From an uncultured Paracoccaceae bacterium (GTDB lineage Bacteria; Pseudomonadota; Alphaproteobacteria; Rhodobacterales; Rhodobacteraceae): a stretch of DNA of 64,000 nucleotides. Numbering within the stretch: the stretch's first letter is position 1; each line of letters starts with the position of its first letter. The notes beneath the pieces are model-generated. The model was not told the DNA's origin, searched no databases, and saw nothing but the letters and a program-made list of their open reading frames with translations. Positions 17,266 to 26,210 of the stretch are shown here, piece after piece. A program made the position numbers and the translations under genes. The stretch lies in the NCBI GenBank assembly GCA_937922155.1, contig CAKZVL010000018.1, positions 1 through 64,000 on the forward strand, given 5' to 3'.

Positions 17266-18473
17266 GGCGCGTTGTCATCACCGGTGCGGGGACGATCAAC
17301 CCGCTCGGGTCTGATGTGGCAACGACGCTTGAGGCTATGCGCGAAGGGCGGTGCGGGATTGGGCCGCTAAAGCTGGATTATGCGGATCGGTTGCAAATTC
17401 AAATCGGTGGGCAGATTGCCGATTATGATGAGCATGAACATTTCAACCGCCAGCAAATCGCCCTTTATGACCGTTTTACCCAGTTTACTTTGCTGGCCGC
17501 GCGGGAGGCGTTGGCGCAGTCGGGGTTGACGTTTTCAGGGCACTTGGCTGACCGTTCTGGTGTTGTGCTTGGCACGTCGGGCGGTGGGCTGACGACGCAG
17601 GATGAAAATTACCGCGCTGTTTATGAGGAGGGCAAGAATAGGGTTCATCCCTTTGTCGTCCCCAAGTTGATGAACAATGCGGCTGCCAGCCATGTGTCGA
17701 TTGAGTGGAATTTGCGTGGGCCGTCGTTCACCGTAGCGACCGCCTGTGCATCCTCCAATCACGCGATGGGACAGGCGTTTAACATGGTCCGCTGCGGCAT
17801 GGCGGATGTAATGATCACGGGTGGATCTGAAAGCATGTTATGCTTTGGCGGGATCAAAGCCTGGGAAGGCTTGCGGGTGATGTCAAAGGATGCGTGCCGC
17901 CCGTTTTCAGCGACCCGCAACGGCATGGTTCAGGGCGAAGGCGCGGGTGTTTTTGTGTTTGAAGAATACGAAAACGCCAAGGCACGCGGCGCTGAAATCT
18001 TATGTGAAGTTGCTGGGTTTGCGATGTCCTCTGATGCGTCGGACATTGTGATGCCATCCAAACAGGGGGCGGCGCGTGCCATTCTGGGGGCAGTCACTGA
18101 TGCGCAGATCGCCAAAGAACGCGTGGGATATATCAACGCCCATGGCACTGGTACGGCGGCGAATGATAAAACCGAATGTGCCGCTGTTGCGGATGTGTTT
18201 GGGGCGCATGCGGATCAGCTGATGATGTCATCAACAAAATCAATGCATGGGCATTTGATCGGTGGCACCGGCGCTGTGGAGCTGTTGGCCTGTATTATGG
18301 CGGTGCGCGATGGGGTCATTGCGCCAACGATTGGCTATGAAGAGCCGGACCCGGAATGCGCATTGGACGTGGTTCCAAACGTGGCGCGCGACGCCAAGGT
18401 AGACGTCGCGCTGTCCAATGCGTTTGCTTTTGGCGGCTTGAACGCGGTGATCGCGTTGCAAAAGGCGCCTTAG
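17262..18473 (+). CDS. Beta-ketoacyl-ACP synthase (KAS II/FabF family)
   Basis: ATGA overlap with ACP gene; Cys-His-His triad: TVATACASSNHA, NAHGTGTAANDKTE, STKSMHGHLIGGTGAVE. Confidence 0.93.
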   Translation: MRRVVITGAGTINPLGSDVATTLEAMREGRCGIGPLKLDYADRLQIQIGGQIADYDEHEHFNRQQIALYDRFTQFTLLAAREALAQSGLTFSGHLADRSGVVLGTSGGGLTTQDENYRAVYEEGKNRVHPFVVPKLMNNAAASHVSIEWNLRGPSFTVATACASSNHAMGQAFNMVRCGMADVMITGGSESMLCFGGIKAWEGLRVMSKDACRPFSATRNGMVQGEGAGVFVFEEYENAKARGAEILCEVAGFAMSSDASDIVMPSKQGAARAILGAVTDAQIAKERVGYINAHGTGTAANDKTECAAVADVFGAHADQLMMSSTKSMHGHLIGGTGAVELLACIMAVRDGVIAPTIGYEEPDPECALDVVPNVARDAKVDVALSNAFAFGGLNAVIALQKAP

Positions 18474-19057
18474 TTTCCGGTTGTGGCCTCTAGCGCGGCT
18501 GTGAACCCGGCCAGCGAGACGTCTAAACGGACTTCTTCCTCTGGGGCGCCGGCTGGGACCAAACGGACCACAGCGTTATTGCCGAGTTTGAATTGGTCAA
18601 CCTCCGCTTGGGTGAATCCGACGCGTGCCACACAACCGCCGACATTGCAGAAGGTAAAGGCATAGGTGCGCGCTTCGCCGCCATCAACTGTGATGGTGAG
18701 CTGTTCTGTCAAAAGCGTCTCGAGCGGAGCCACGATTGTCGCACCCGCCGCTGCACGGCCGCCGGGGGGAAGCGCGAACATCGACATTTCAGCGACGGCG
18801 TTTCCATCCTGATCCACTAGCAATTGATAAAGCTGACAGGGATCGGGGCCTTCCTCTTGTTTCAGGCAGCGCAGGGACCAATCATCAAAAACCGCCGCCA
18901 CATAGCTTTGGCCGGGCTGTGGTTCGCTTGGCGCTTCGTTGACGGGGGTTCCCAGATCAAGGTCTTGGGCGGGATCGTCGGCTGTTTCCTGCGCGAAAGA
19001 GGGCGTGGCGCACAGAAAGGCAAGGGCCAGGGTGGCTGATTTCTTGAGTGTTAACAT
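18470..19057 (-). CDS. Invasion-associated locus B (IalB) family protein
   Basis: Signal peptide ALAFLCATPSFAQ; FDDWSLRC and YAFTFCNVGGCVARVGFTQAEVDQFK typical of IalB. Confidence 0.85.
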   Translation of the reverse strand: MLTLKKSATLALAFLCATPSFAQETADDPAQDLDLGTPVNEAPSEPQPGQSYVAAVFDDWSLRCLKQEEGPDPCQLYQLLVDQDGNAVAEMSMFALPPGGRAAAGATIVAPLETLLTEQLTITVDGGEARTYAFTFCNVGGCVARVGFTQAEVDQFKLGNNAVVRLVPAGAPEEEVRLDVSLAGFTAALEATTGN

Positions 19058-19152
19058 TGAAAGGCTCCGCTCTATTATTTTGCGGCTGTCCTAACATGGC
19101 GCGAGGACCTTGTCAGGCGCAAAACATCGTGATCGGCAAGGACCCATTGAGA

Positions 19153-19183
19153 CGAAAAAAGGGACCCAGCGGATCCCCTTTTT
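19153..19183 (-). terminator. Rho-independent terminator or attenuator hairpin upstream of the IalB gene
   Basis: AAAAAAGGGACCCAGCGGATCCCCTTTTT, about 13 bp stem with A/T tracts on both sides (bidirectional). Confidence 0.75.
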
Positions 19184-19215
19184 ACTATTCTCCCTGCCGG
19201 ACTGCGCCAGCTTGT

Positions 19216-19251
19216 GGATAGATTCCTAAAGCAGGGAGTTTATGGCGTCAA
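19216..19251 (-). promoter_or_regulatory. Candidate sigma70-type promoter for the IalB leader
   Basis: Minus strand TTGACG (19251-19246), 17 nt spacer, TAGGAA (19228-19223). Confidence 0.45.
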
Positions 19252-19327
19252 CAGGGTTTGATGAAAGCGAGTTTTTGGCGCGCGGCAATTTTTAAGAGAA
19301 TTGGGTCAGGTTATTAAGGAATAATCT

Positions 19328-19361
19328 GGCCTCCGGCGGGAGTATTTTGGGCAAGATGATA
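19328..19361 (+). repeat. Dispersed intergenic motif, copy 1 (cctccggcgggagtattttgggcaagatgatagc)
   Basis: Near-identical motif at 28637-28670 in this window. Confidence 0.6.
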
Positions 19362-19401
19362 GCAGACCTGCGAAAGGCTATTGAGTGCATTGGGATGCGT
19401 C

Positions 19402-19520
19402 AGAAAAAAGCCGCACCCGAGGGTGCGGCCAGTCTGACAGGGAGGTGTCATCCGCGCTGCACCAGGGGGAGAAGTGCTGCGCGGGGTGTCTTTACTCTGG
19501 CACATAGGGGTTAAGAATGT
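19402..19520 (-). ncRNA. Candidate small RNA with two C-rich-loop hairpins and Rho-independent terminator
   Basis: Minus strand: CCGCGCAGCAC-UUCUCCCCCUG-GUGCAGCGCGG (19484-19452), UGACA-CCUCCC-UGUCA (19450-19435), terminator GGCCGCACCCUCGGGUGCGGCUUUUUUCUG (19430-19401); no ORF. Confidence 0.6.
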
Positions 19521-19557
19521 ATTTTAAGCGAGAATTTGAACAAACATAGGCGGATCA

Positions 19558-21096
19558 ATGGATCGCATTTTTGTAGGTGGTGGCGCGGCAGACTATGGCG
19601 TGGCGCAGGATTTGTTGCTGAACAAGGCGAACCGACACGGGTTGGTGGCCGGGGCCACAGGGACGGGGAAAACCGTGACGTTGCAGATTTTGGCCGAAGG
19701 GTTTTCTGCGGCGGGGGTGCCTGTGTTCTTGTCGGACGTGAAGGGCGATTTGTCAGGGCTTGCGGCATCCGGGACGCCTGATTTCAAACTGCATGATGCG
19801 TTTATGAAGCGATCTGCGACCATCGGCCTTGATCTGACCTATGATAAATTCCCGGTGACGTTTTGGGATTTGTTTGGGGAGCAAGGCCACCCGATCCGCG
19901 CCACGGTGGCAGAGATGGGGCCGCTGCTTTTGTCGCGCCTGATGGAGCTGACCGACGTGCAAGAGGGCGTGTTGAACGTCGCCTTTCGGGTTGCGGACGA
20001 AGAAGGTCTGCCGCTGTTGGACCTCAAGGATTTGCAATCGCTGTTGGTTTGGGTTGGTCAAAATGCCAAGGAGCTGTCGTTGCGCTATGGCAATGTTGCG
20101 TCTTCATCCGTGGGTGCGATCCAGCGGCAATTGTTGGTTTTGGAAAATCAGGGCGGCACCAAGTTGTTTGGGGAGCCTGCGCTGAATTTGGATGACATCA
20201 TTCGCACTGAGGCGGATGGGCGCGGTGTGGTGAACATTCTGGCGGCGGATAAGCTGATGGGCAGTCCACGGCTTTATGCCACGTTCCTTTTGTGGTTGTT
20301 GTCAGAGCTGTTTGAAGAACTGCCAGAGGTTGGAAACCCGGATAAACCCAAGCTCGTGTTCTTTTTTGATGAAGCGCATTTGTTGTTTGATGGCGCGCCA
20401 AAGGCCTTGGTAGATAAGGTTGAGCAGGTTGCCCGATTGATCCGATCCAAGGGGGTTGGTGTGTTTTTCATCACGCAAAACCCCACGGATGTGCCCGAAG
20501 ATGTGCTGGGCCAGTTGGGGAACCGTGTTCAGCATGCGCTGCGCGCGTTTACGGCCAAGGATAACAAGGCGCTGAAGCAGGCGGCGGAAACCTATCGCCC
20601 TAATCCGGTGTTTGATACCGCAGAAGCGATCCAAGAGGTTGGAACGGGGGAGGCTGTGACCTCACTTTTGGACGAAGACGGTATTCCGGGGATTGTGGAA
20701 CGCACCTTGATCCGCCCGCCATCATCGCAGCTTGGCCCGATCACGGCAGCAGAGCGCAAAGCGATCATGGATGCCTCGCCCATGGCGGGCAAGTATGATG
20801 CGACGATGGATCGCGAGAGTGCCTATGAAATTTTGGGAAAGCGCGCCGCTGACGCCGCAGTGGCGGCGGAGAAGGCTGAAGAGGAAGAAGAAAAAGCAGA
20901 GCTGGAGCTGAAAGAATTTAAGAAGGCGCGCCGCTATGATGCGCCACAAGCGGGGCGGTCAACGTCGCGCCGCAGGTCGACTCGAGATACCAGTTTTGGC
21001 GGCGCTATGGCCAGCGTTGTGATCAAGGAATTGAAGGGGACGACCGGAAAGCGGATCGTGCGCGGTATCCTTGGTGGATTGTTTAAGGGCCGTTAG
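19558..21096 (+). CDS. HerA-like/DUF853 (YjgR-type) P-loop ATPase
   Basis: [12 protein letters not shown] Walker [14 protein letters not shown] Walker [12 protein letters not shown]. Confidence 0.93.
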   Translation: MDRIFVGGGAADYGVAQDLLLNKANRHGLVAGATGTGKTVTLQILAEGFSAAGVPVFLSDVKGDLSGLAASGTPDFKLHDAFMKRSATIGLDLTYDKFPVTFWDLFGEQGHPIRATVAEMGPLLLSRLMELTDVQEGVLNVAFRVADEEGLPLLDLKDLQSLLVWVGQNAKELSLRYGNVASSSVGAIQRQLLVLENQGGTKLFGEPALNLDDIIRTEADGRGVVNILAADKLMGSPRLYATFLLWLLSELFEELPEVGNPDKPKLVFFFDEAHLLFDGAPKALVDKVEQVARLIRSKGVGVFFITQNPTDVPEDVLGQLGNRVQHALRAFTAKDNKALKQAAETYRPNPVFDTAEAIQEVGTGEAVTSLLDEDGIPGIVERTLIRPPSSQLGPITAAERKAIMDASPMAGKYDATMDRESAYEILGKRAADAAVAAEKAEEEEEKAELELKEFKKARRYDAPQAGRSTSRRRSTRDTSFGGAMASVVIKELKGTTGKRIVRGILGGLFKGR

Positions 21097-21119
21097 AAAA
21101 CGCGCTAAGGAAACGCATT

Positions 21120-21160
21120 GGGCCCAAACCTTTGGCATAAGGTTTGGGCCCGAATTTTTT
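21120..21160 (+). terminator. Rho-independent terminator of the herA-like gene
   Basis: GGGCCCAAACC-tttggcataa-GGTTTGGGCCC followed by gaATTTTTT. Confidence 0.85.
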
Positions 21161-21184
21161 GTCTTGCACGAAATGCGGACTGGC

Positions 21185-21406
21185 TTAGCGGCCGGTCACT
21201 TTTGCAATCAGGTCTTCGACGGAAAGCCCCATGCCTTCGAGCATGGACAGGTCGATGCCTTTGTCGGCGAGCATTGTTTTCACGCTTTCTGCGTCCATGT
21301 CTGCCAGTGAGGATGGATCGATTCCGGCTGCGCCGAGTTTTTCAGTGATGGCGTCCATACCGCCAAGTGACCCTGCGGCTTTGCCGAGCATATCTCCGAT
21401 TCCCAT
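21185..21406 (-). CDS. Small conserved-looking protein, 73 aa
   Basis: MGIGDMLGKAAGSLGGMDAITEKLGAAGIDPSS...; good Shine-Dalgarno (GGAGA) upstream; sits before its own intergenic hairpin. Confidence 0.65.
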   Translation of the reverse strand: MGIGDMLGKAAGSLGGMDAITEKLGAAGIDPSSLADMDAESVKTMLADKGIDLSMLEGMGLSVEDLIAKVTGR

Positions 21407-21504
21407 AGTATCTCTCCTTATTGGGTGTGGTGGTGTTGTCTAACATGGCCCGGCGGGTTTGCATGGGAAAACATCGCCGTAAGCTTCAAAACAGCCTGAC
21501 CTGA

Positions 21505-22809
21505 CTAGAGCCTGCGAATTTTGATTTGGTTGATGCGGTTTTCCGCCTTTTCGACGACTTCAAAGCGGAAGCCGTGAAAGCTGAACACTTGTCCCTCGAT
21601 CGGGATCATCTGTGCCTCGTGGATGACTAAGCCGGCTATGGTGTTGGCTTCGTCATCGGGCAATTGCCAATCATGCGCGCGGTTGAGGTCGCGGATCGTC
21701 ATGGATCCGTCCACAAGATAGGCACCATCGGCGGTGGTTTCGATTTGTTCCTCTTCGTCGTCGTCAAATTCGTCGGCAATTTCGCCAACGATTTCTTCGA
21801 GGATGTCTTCGAGCGTGATCAACCCTTGGAGTGAGCCGTATTCATCAACCACCAAGGCAAAGTGGGTTTTTCGTTTGAGGAATTGGCGCATCTGGTCGTT
21901 GAGCGTTGTGGTTTCAGGAACAAAGTAGGGTTCCATCGCCACTGTGAGGATATCAAAATCGCGCAGTTCGGTGCTGGTGACGACGCCGTCGTCCATCATT
22001 TTGTTCATCGCGCGCAACAAGTCTTTGGCGTGCAGGATGCCGACGATGTTTTCCTGGCTGCCCCGGTAAAGCGGCAGGCGCGTGTGGTTGTTATCAAGGC
22101 AAAGCTGCAGGATTTCTGCGGGCGGCAGGTCGGCGTCGATCATTTCAATGCCGGAGCGGTGCAACATCACTTCTTCCACGGCGCGTTCGTCTAGATCAAG
22201 TGCGCCTAAGATGCGGTCGCGATCTTCTTTTTCGACCAAACCTTCGGAATGGCCGAGCTGGAGGGCGCCGACGATTTCTTCGCGCACGGCGAGGATGTGA
22301 CTGTCGGGGTCGATTTTCACACCAAAGAGGCCCAAAACGCCCCGCACCAAAAGACGCACCGCAGAGACGATGGGGGCAAAGACGATCACGACCAATCCAA
22401 TGGGGCGGGCCACAAAGCTGGACATTTTTTCGGGATTTGTGATGGCGTAGGTTTTGGGCAGGACTTCGGCGAAGATCAGGATCAGGAAAGTCATGATCAA
22501 AGACGCCAGTGCAACAGCACTTGGGCCAAACACCTTGGTCAAAACAGCAGTCGCAAGCGACGTTGCAACGATATTCACCACGTTGTTGCCAAGGAGGACA
22601 GAGCCGATCAAGCGTTCGCTGTCTTCGGTAATGTCCAATGCGCGTTGTGCGCCTTTGCTGCCCTTGTCGGCAGAATTGCGCAGTTTTCCGCGCGATGCCG
22701 CCGTCAGCGCGGTTTCCGAGCCGGAAAAGAAGCCTGACATCACCAGCAGAACACAAATGACAGCAGAGGTTATCCAAAAAGACGTGTCAAAAAGGGGGGC
22801 GTCCATCAT
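21505..22809 (-). CDS. CNNM/CorC (HlyC) family transporter with CBS pair
   Basis: N-terminal TM domain FFSGSETALTAASRGKL; CBS; VVDEYGSLQGLITLEDILEEIVGEI; CorC_HlyC C-terminus. Confidence 0.93.
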   Translation of the reverse strand: MMDAPLFDTSFWITSAVICVLLVMSGFFSGSETALTAASRGKLRNSADKGSKGAQRALDITEDSERLIGSVLLGNNVVNIVATSLATAVLTKVFGPSAVALASLIMTFLILIFAEVLPKTYAITNPEKMSSFVARPIGLVVIVFAPIVSAVRLLVRGVLGLFGVKIDPDSHILAVREEIVGALQLGHSEGLVEKEDRDRILGALDLDERAVEEVMLHRSGIEMIDADLPPAEILQLCLDNNHTRLPLYRGSQENIVGILHAKDLLRAMNKMMDDGVVTSTELRDFDILTVAMEPYFVPETTTLNDQMRQFLKRKTHFALVVDEYGSLQGLITLEDILEEIVGEIADEFDDDEEEQIETTADGAYLVDGSMTIRDLNRAHDWQLPDDEANTIAGLVIHEAQMIPIEGQVFSFHGFRFEVVEKAENRINQIKIRRL

Positions 22810-22859
22810 TTACTTTCTAAGTTTGTTTGGCCGTTTTATGGGGCTTGCTGGTGGTTTCT

Positions 22860-23807
22860 TCAAGACGTGGGCAATTTGCGCGCGAGGGGGTGGTGGGTGT
22901 GGACCAATTCGGCCAGCCGTTCATCGACCACATGGGTATAAATCTCGGTTGTGGCAATATCAGCGTGTCCCAACATGGTCTGGATTGCGCGTAAATCTGC
23001 CCCCCCAGCCAGAAGGTGTGTCGCAAAGGCGTGGCGCAGGGTGTGGGGTGTTACGTTGGATGGATCAACGCCTGCTTCAACAGACAATCGCTTGATCAGC
23101 GCGAAAAAAGCATGACGGGTGAGGTGTCCGCTTTTGCCGCGGCTGGGGAATAAAAAGGGTGAGGCTGGTTTGCCCTTTTTGCGATCCAGCGCTTCTTGCG
23201 CGTCGCGTGATTTTAGATGGGTGGTGACAGCCTCGCGGGCGGGGCCGGACAAGGGGACCAGCCGTTCTTTGCCGCCTTTGCCGCGCACGAGCAGCATGCG
23301 TGGATCGCCACGGGTGGCAGAAACGGGCAGGGTGACCAATTCGCTGACGCGCATGCCGGTGGCATAAAGCAGTTCCATCAAACAGGTGTTGCGCACGGCG
23401 TCAGTTTTAGATGCACGCGCGGCGTCTAATAGGCGCGCGACGTCGTCAACGCTGAGGGTCTTGGGCAAAGATTTGCTTTTCCCCGGTCCTTTGATTTGGA
23501 TGGAGGGGTTGTCGTCACGCCAGCCTTCCTCAAACGCAAATCGGTAAAGTTGGCGAATGGCAGACAGCCTGCGGGCACGGGTGGCGGGGGACAATCCTTC
23601 GGCTTCGCAGTCGATGAGATAGCTTTCGATCTGATCCTGTGTGGTGAAAGCGAAATGCAGGTTTTTGGGTGTTAGCCACTCTTGAAATTTCGTTAAGTCG
23701 CGTGCGTAGGCAAGCTGCGTGTTTGTTGCCGCGTCCAGTTCTGCTGCTTGTGCCTCCAAAAAACTTTGTATCCAGTGGCCCATGGGTTGATTGGCGGGAG
23801 AGGTCAT
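22860..23807 (-). CDS. xerD: Site-specific tyrosine recombinase XerD
   Basis: RLSAIRQLYRF; YATGMRVSELV; HTLRHAFATHLLAGGADLRAIQTMLGHADIATTEIYTHV. Confidence 0.93.
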   Translation of the reverse strand: MTSPANQPMGHWIQSFLEAQAAELDAATNTQLAYARDLTKFQEWLTPKNLHFAFTTQDQIESYLIDCEAEGLSPATRARRLSAIRQLYRFAFEEGWRDDNPSIQIKGPGKSKSLPKTLSVDDVARLLDAARASKTDAVRNTCLMELLYATGMRVSELVTLPVSATRGDPRMLLVRGKGGKERLVPLSGPAREAVTTHLKSRDAQEALDRKKGKPASPFLFPSRGKSGHLTRHAFFALIKRLSVEAGVDPSNVTPHTLRHAFATHLLAGGADLRAIQTMLGHADIATTEIYTHVVDERLAELVHTHHPLARKLPTS

Positions 23808-25324
23808 CTGCGGCGTTCCAAGAGCAAGGTTTGCAAGGCTGTGCGCCGCGCGAGATCTTCGAGACCGACGTGACGCAGAAAGGCCAAACCGTCGGTGAGG
23901 GATGCGCGATCACCCCTGACCCCACGATCCAGAATGCTCAGTGCCTCAAGCAAGGCGAGGCCAAGCCGGTCGTTTTCGGCCAAATCGAGCAAGTCTTGCG
24001 GTGGGTTTGCGCCGTTGAACGCCGATTGAATGGCAAGCTGGCGGGGGTCGCTTGTCGCGACCTCTTGCGGGCGACCTTGCGCGAGGGCGCGCAAGAAGGG
24101 GGAAATGCCGTTTGAGATGGCTTCATAGTCCGGGGATAGGAGCCCGATCTGTCCGGCGATTTCTGTCACTTCTGCTGGCAAATCCATGGCGCGCAGGTCG
24201 GCGCCGTAAAGCTGGGCAAAAGCAACCTCAGAGCGGATGGTTTTCATCGCCTCCCATGCTGGTGGCAGTGTCTCGGCGACTGCTGTCAGGTCATTGCGCG
24301 CGATGGCGCTGTCAAATCGTTGAAAGGCCGCGATGCGATCCCAGACGCCGCCGGATGCGGAGGGCGTGCGCGATGAATACACTGCTTGCAGTTGTGCTGC
24401 GGATAGGCTGCCTGCACGGGACAAGCGTTCTGCGGCGTCAAGCTGGGTTTTCCATCCGGTTGTGTCGTTTAGATCGGCGTGGGCAAAGGCAAGCGGTAGG
24501 CCCGCAGTGGACAGGCGTTCGCCAATGGCTTCGCGGATGCGGAAGATCAAGGGAGTGATCCGGCTGGGTGCAGGGAGGTTGGTTGTTTCTTCGGCCTGTT
24601 CGGCGTCCAAGAAAAGGGTGAGTAGAAAGACGTCTTCGTCCGTCATGTCGCCCAAGAGCCGGTTGGTGTTCAGCGTCAGTGCGGCTGCGGTCCAATCACC
24701 GGATCGCGCAAGGCAGAAAATACGTGATGTCACAGTCGGCGCGACGGCGGGGCGTGTGTCCAAAACGACGCAGCCTTCGTGGGCGCGCCCCTTTAGCAGG
24801 GTTATGTCAAAGTAGCGCTGGAAAAGCTGCGGGCTGTCGGGATTTGCGGCCTCTAGCAGGGATAGCGCTTCGTCCAATCGGCCCATCAACAAGAGCGCGT
24901 CGATCCGGGCGAGGAACATTTCGCCGCGCGAGGAGCTTCCCAAGGGCGGGTCCGCTTCGGCGAGCATCAGAAGCGTTGCGAAATCTTGAAGCGCGGGGAG
25001 ATCCAGTTTGGGGATGTCCATTACTTGCGGCACCAAGGTGCCAAGATCAGATCCCGACCAAAGGGTACGTGGCAGACCCGTGATATCCGGTGGCAAAAGC
25101 CCAATCCGATCTGGGGATGGATCGTCAAGCGAGGTGACGGTCACGCTGGGCGACGCTGCGGAATTGGTAGCAGGTGTTTCATCCGTGGTCACATCTGCGG
25201 GTGGTAATGCGACGCTGTCTGACAGCCAATCAATCGCCGATAGAGGGGGCGTATCCTGCGCAAGACTTGATCCTGCGTAGATACATCCCACCAAAACAAA
25301 CGACAGGCCACGGGCCAAAACCAT
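23804..25324 (-). CDS. Secreted hypothetical protein
   Basis: Likely start MVLARGLSFVLVGCIYAGSSLAQ (25324), signal peptide; helical repeat-like body; overlaps xerD start. Confidence 0.7.
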   Translation of the reverse strand: MVLARGLSFVLVGCIYAGSSLAQDTPPLSAIDWLSDSVALPPADVTTDETPATNSAASPSVTVTSLDDPSPDRIGLLPPDITGLPRTLWSGSDLGTLVPQVMDIPKLDLPALQDFATLLMLAEADPPLGSSSRGEMFLARIDALLLMGRLDEALSLLEAANPDSPQLFQRYFDITLLKGRAHEGCVVLDTRPAVAPTVTSRIFCLARSGDWTAAALTLNTNRLLGDMTDEDVFLLTLFLDAEQAEETTNLPAPSRITPLIFRIREAIGERLSTAGLPLAFAHADLNDTTGWKTQLDAAERLSRAGSLSAAQLQAVYSSRTPSASGGVWDRIAAFQRFDSAIARNDLTAVAETLPPAWEAMKTIRSEVAFAQLYGADLRAMDLPAEVTEIAGQIGLLSPDYEAISNGISPFLRALAQGRPQEVATSDPRQLAIQSAFNGANPPQDLLDLAENDRLGLALLEALSILDRGVRGDRASLTDGLAFLRHVGLEDLARRTALQTLLLERRR

Positions 25325-25325
25325 T

Positions 25326-25478
25326 TCACTCTGCTTCCAAAACAACCGGTTGATTTATATCGACCAAAGGAGGGGCAAAATCCGCTGGAAAGAAAATTGG
25401 CCCAATATACGCATAGGCCACAAGACCTAAGCCGGCCAAAATTGCCAAGATAAGAACGACTTTGATCAATCGCCACAT
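25326..25478 (-). CDS. Small membrane protein, 50 aa (absent from the ORF track)
   Basis: MWRLIKVVLILAILAGLGLVAYAYIGPIFFPADFAPPLVDINQPVVLEAE*; single TM; stop abuts the start of the next gene. Confidence 0.7.
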   Translation of the reverse strand: MWRLIKVVLILAILAGLGLVAYAYIGPIFFPADFAPPLVDINQPVVLEAE

Positions 25479-25637
25479 TGTGCATGCCTCGGGTTAAGTT
25501 TCTGCCCATCGTCGCGGTCTCTTTTTGCCGCGTTGATGAAAGGTATATATGGTCTTTTCGACAAGATCACGTCATTGAAGCGAAGAAACTTTTTTTTGAT
25601 GTCAGAACACCATCATGGAACTGGGTGAAATTCGGCG

Positions 25638-26210
25638 ATGACAGGGCAGGTGAGGGACACTCCGACGTTTAGATTGCATCGCAATATCGTGTTGGTCGGT
25701 ATGATGGGGTCTGGCAAGACGGCGATTGGTAAGGCCCTATCTGCGCGATTGGCGGTTCCGTTTCGTGATAGTGATGAAGAAATTGAAGTTGCGGCACGTC
25801 GAAGCATTGCGGAAATTTTCGCCCGCGATGGCGAGCCGTTTTTTCGGATCCGCGAGGCCGAAGTCGTCAAACGTTTGTTGGGTGAAACACCGGGTGTTTT
25901 GTCCACAGGTGGTGGGGCGTTTTTGTCGGACGAAATTCGTACAGCGATTGACGCCCATGGTGTGTCTGTCTGGCTTGATGCGCCGCTAAATCTGTTGTGG
26001 GAAAGGGTGCGACACAGAGATACACGCCCCCTTTTGCGCACGTCCAACCCGCGCAAGACGTTGTCGGAGGTGTTTGAACAGCGCACGCCGATTTATGCCA
26101 AAGCGCAGTTCCGTCTGAACTGTGAGCCCAAGGCGAGTATTGATGACACCACATCAGCTGTGATCGAATTGTTGAAATCTGACAGCACAGTTCTGGAGCA
26201 AGTGACATGA
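25638..26210 (+). CDS. aroK: Shikimate kinase
   Basis: LVGMMGSGKTAIGKALSARLAVPFRDSDEEIE; STGGGAFL. Confidence 0.95.
   Translation: MTGQVRDTPTFRLHRNIVLVGMMGSGKTAIGKALSARLAVPFRDSDEEIEVAARRSIAEIFARDGEPFFRIREAEVVKRLLGETPGVLSTGGGAFLSDEIRTAIDAHGVSVWLDAPLNLLWERVRHRDTRPLLRTSNPRKTLSEVFEQRTPIYAKAQFRLNCEPKASIDDTTSAVIELLKSDSTVLEQVT

Noticed and set aside
22860-23807. Tyrosine recombinase as evidence of a mobile element
   Set aside because: Sequence and context (near aroK/aroB and CNNM) fit housekeeping XerD; no att sites or cargo
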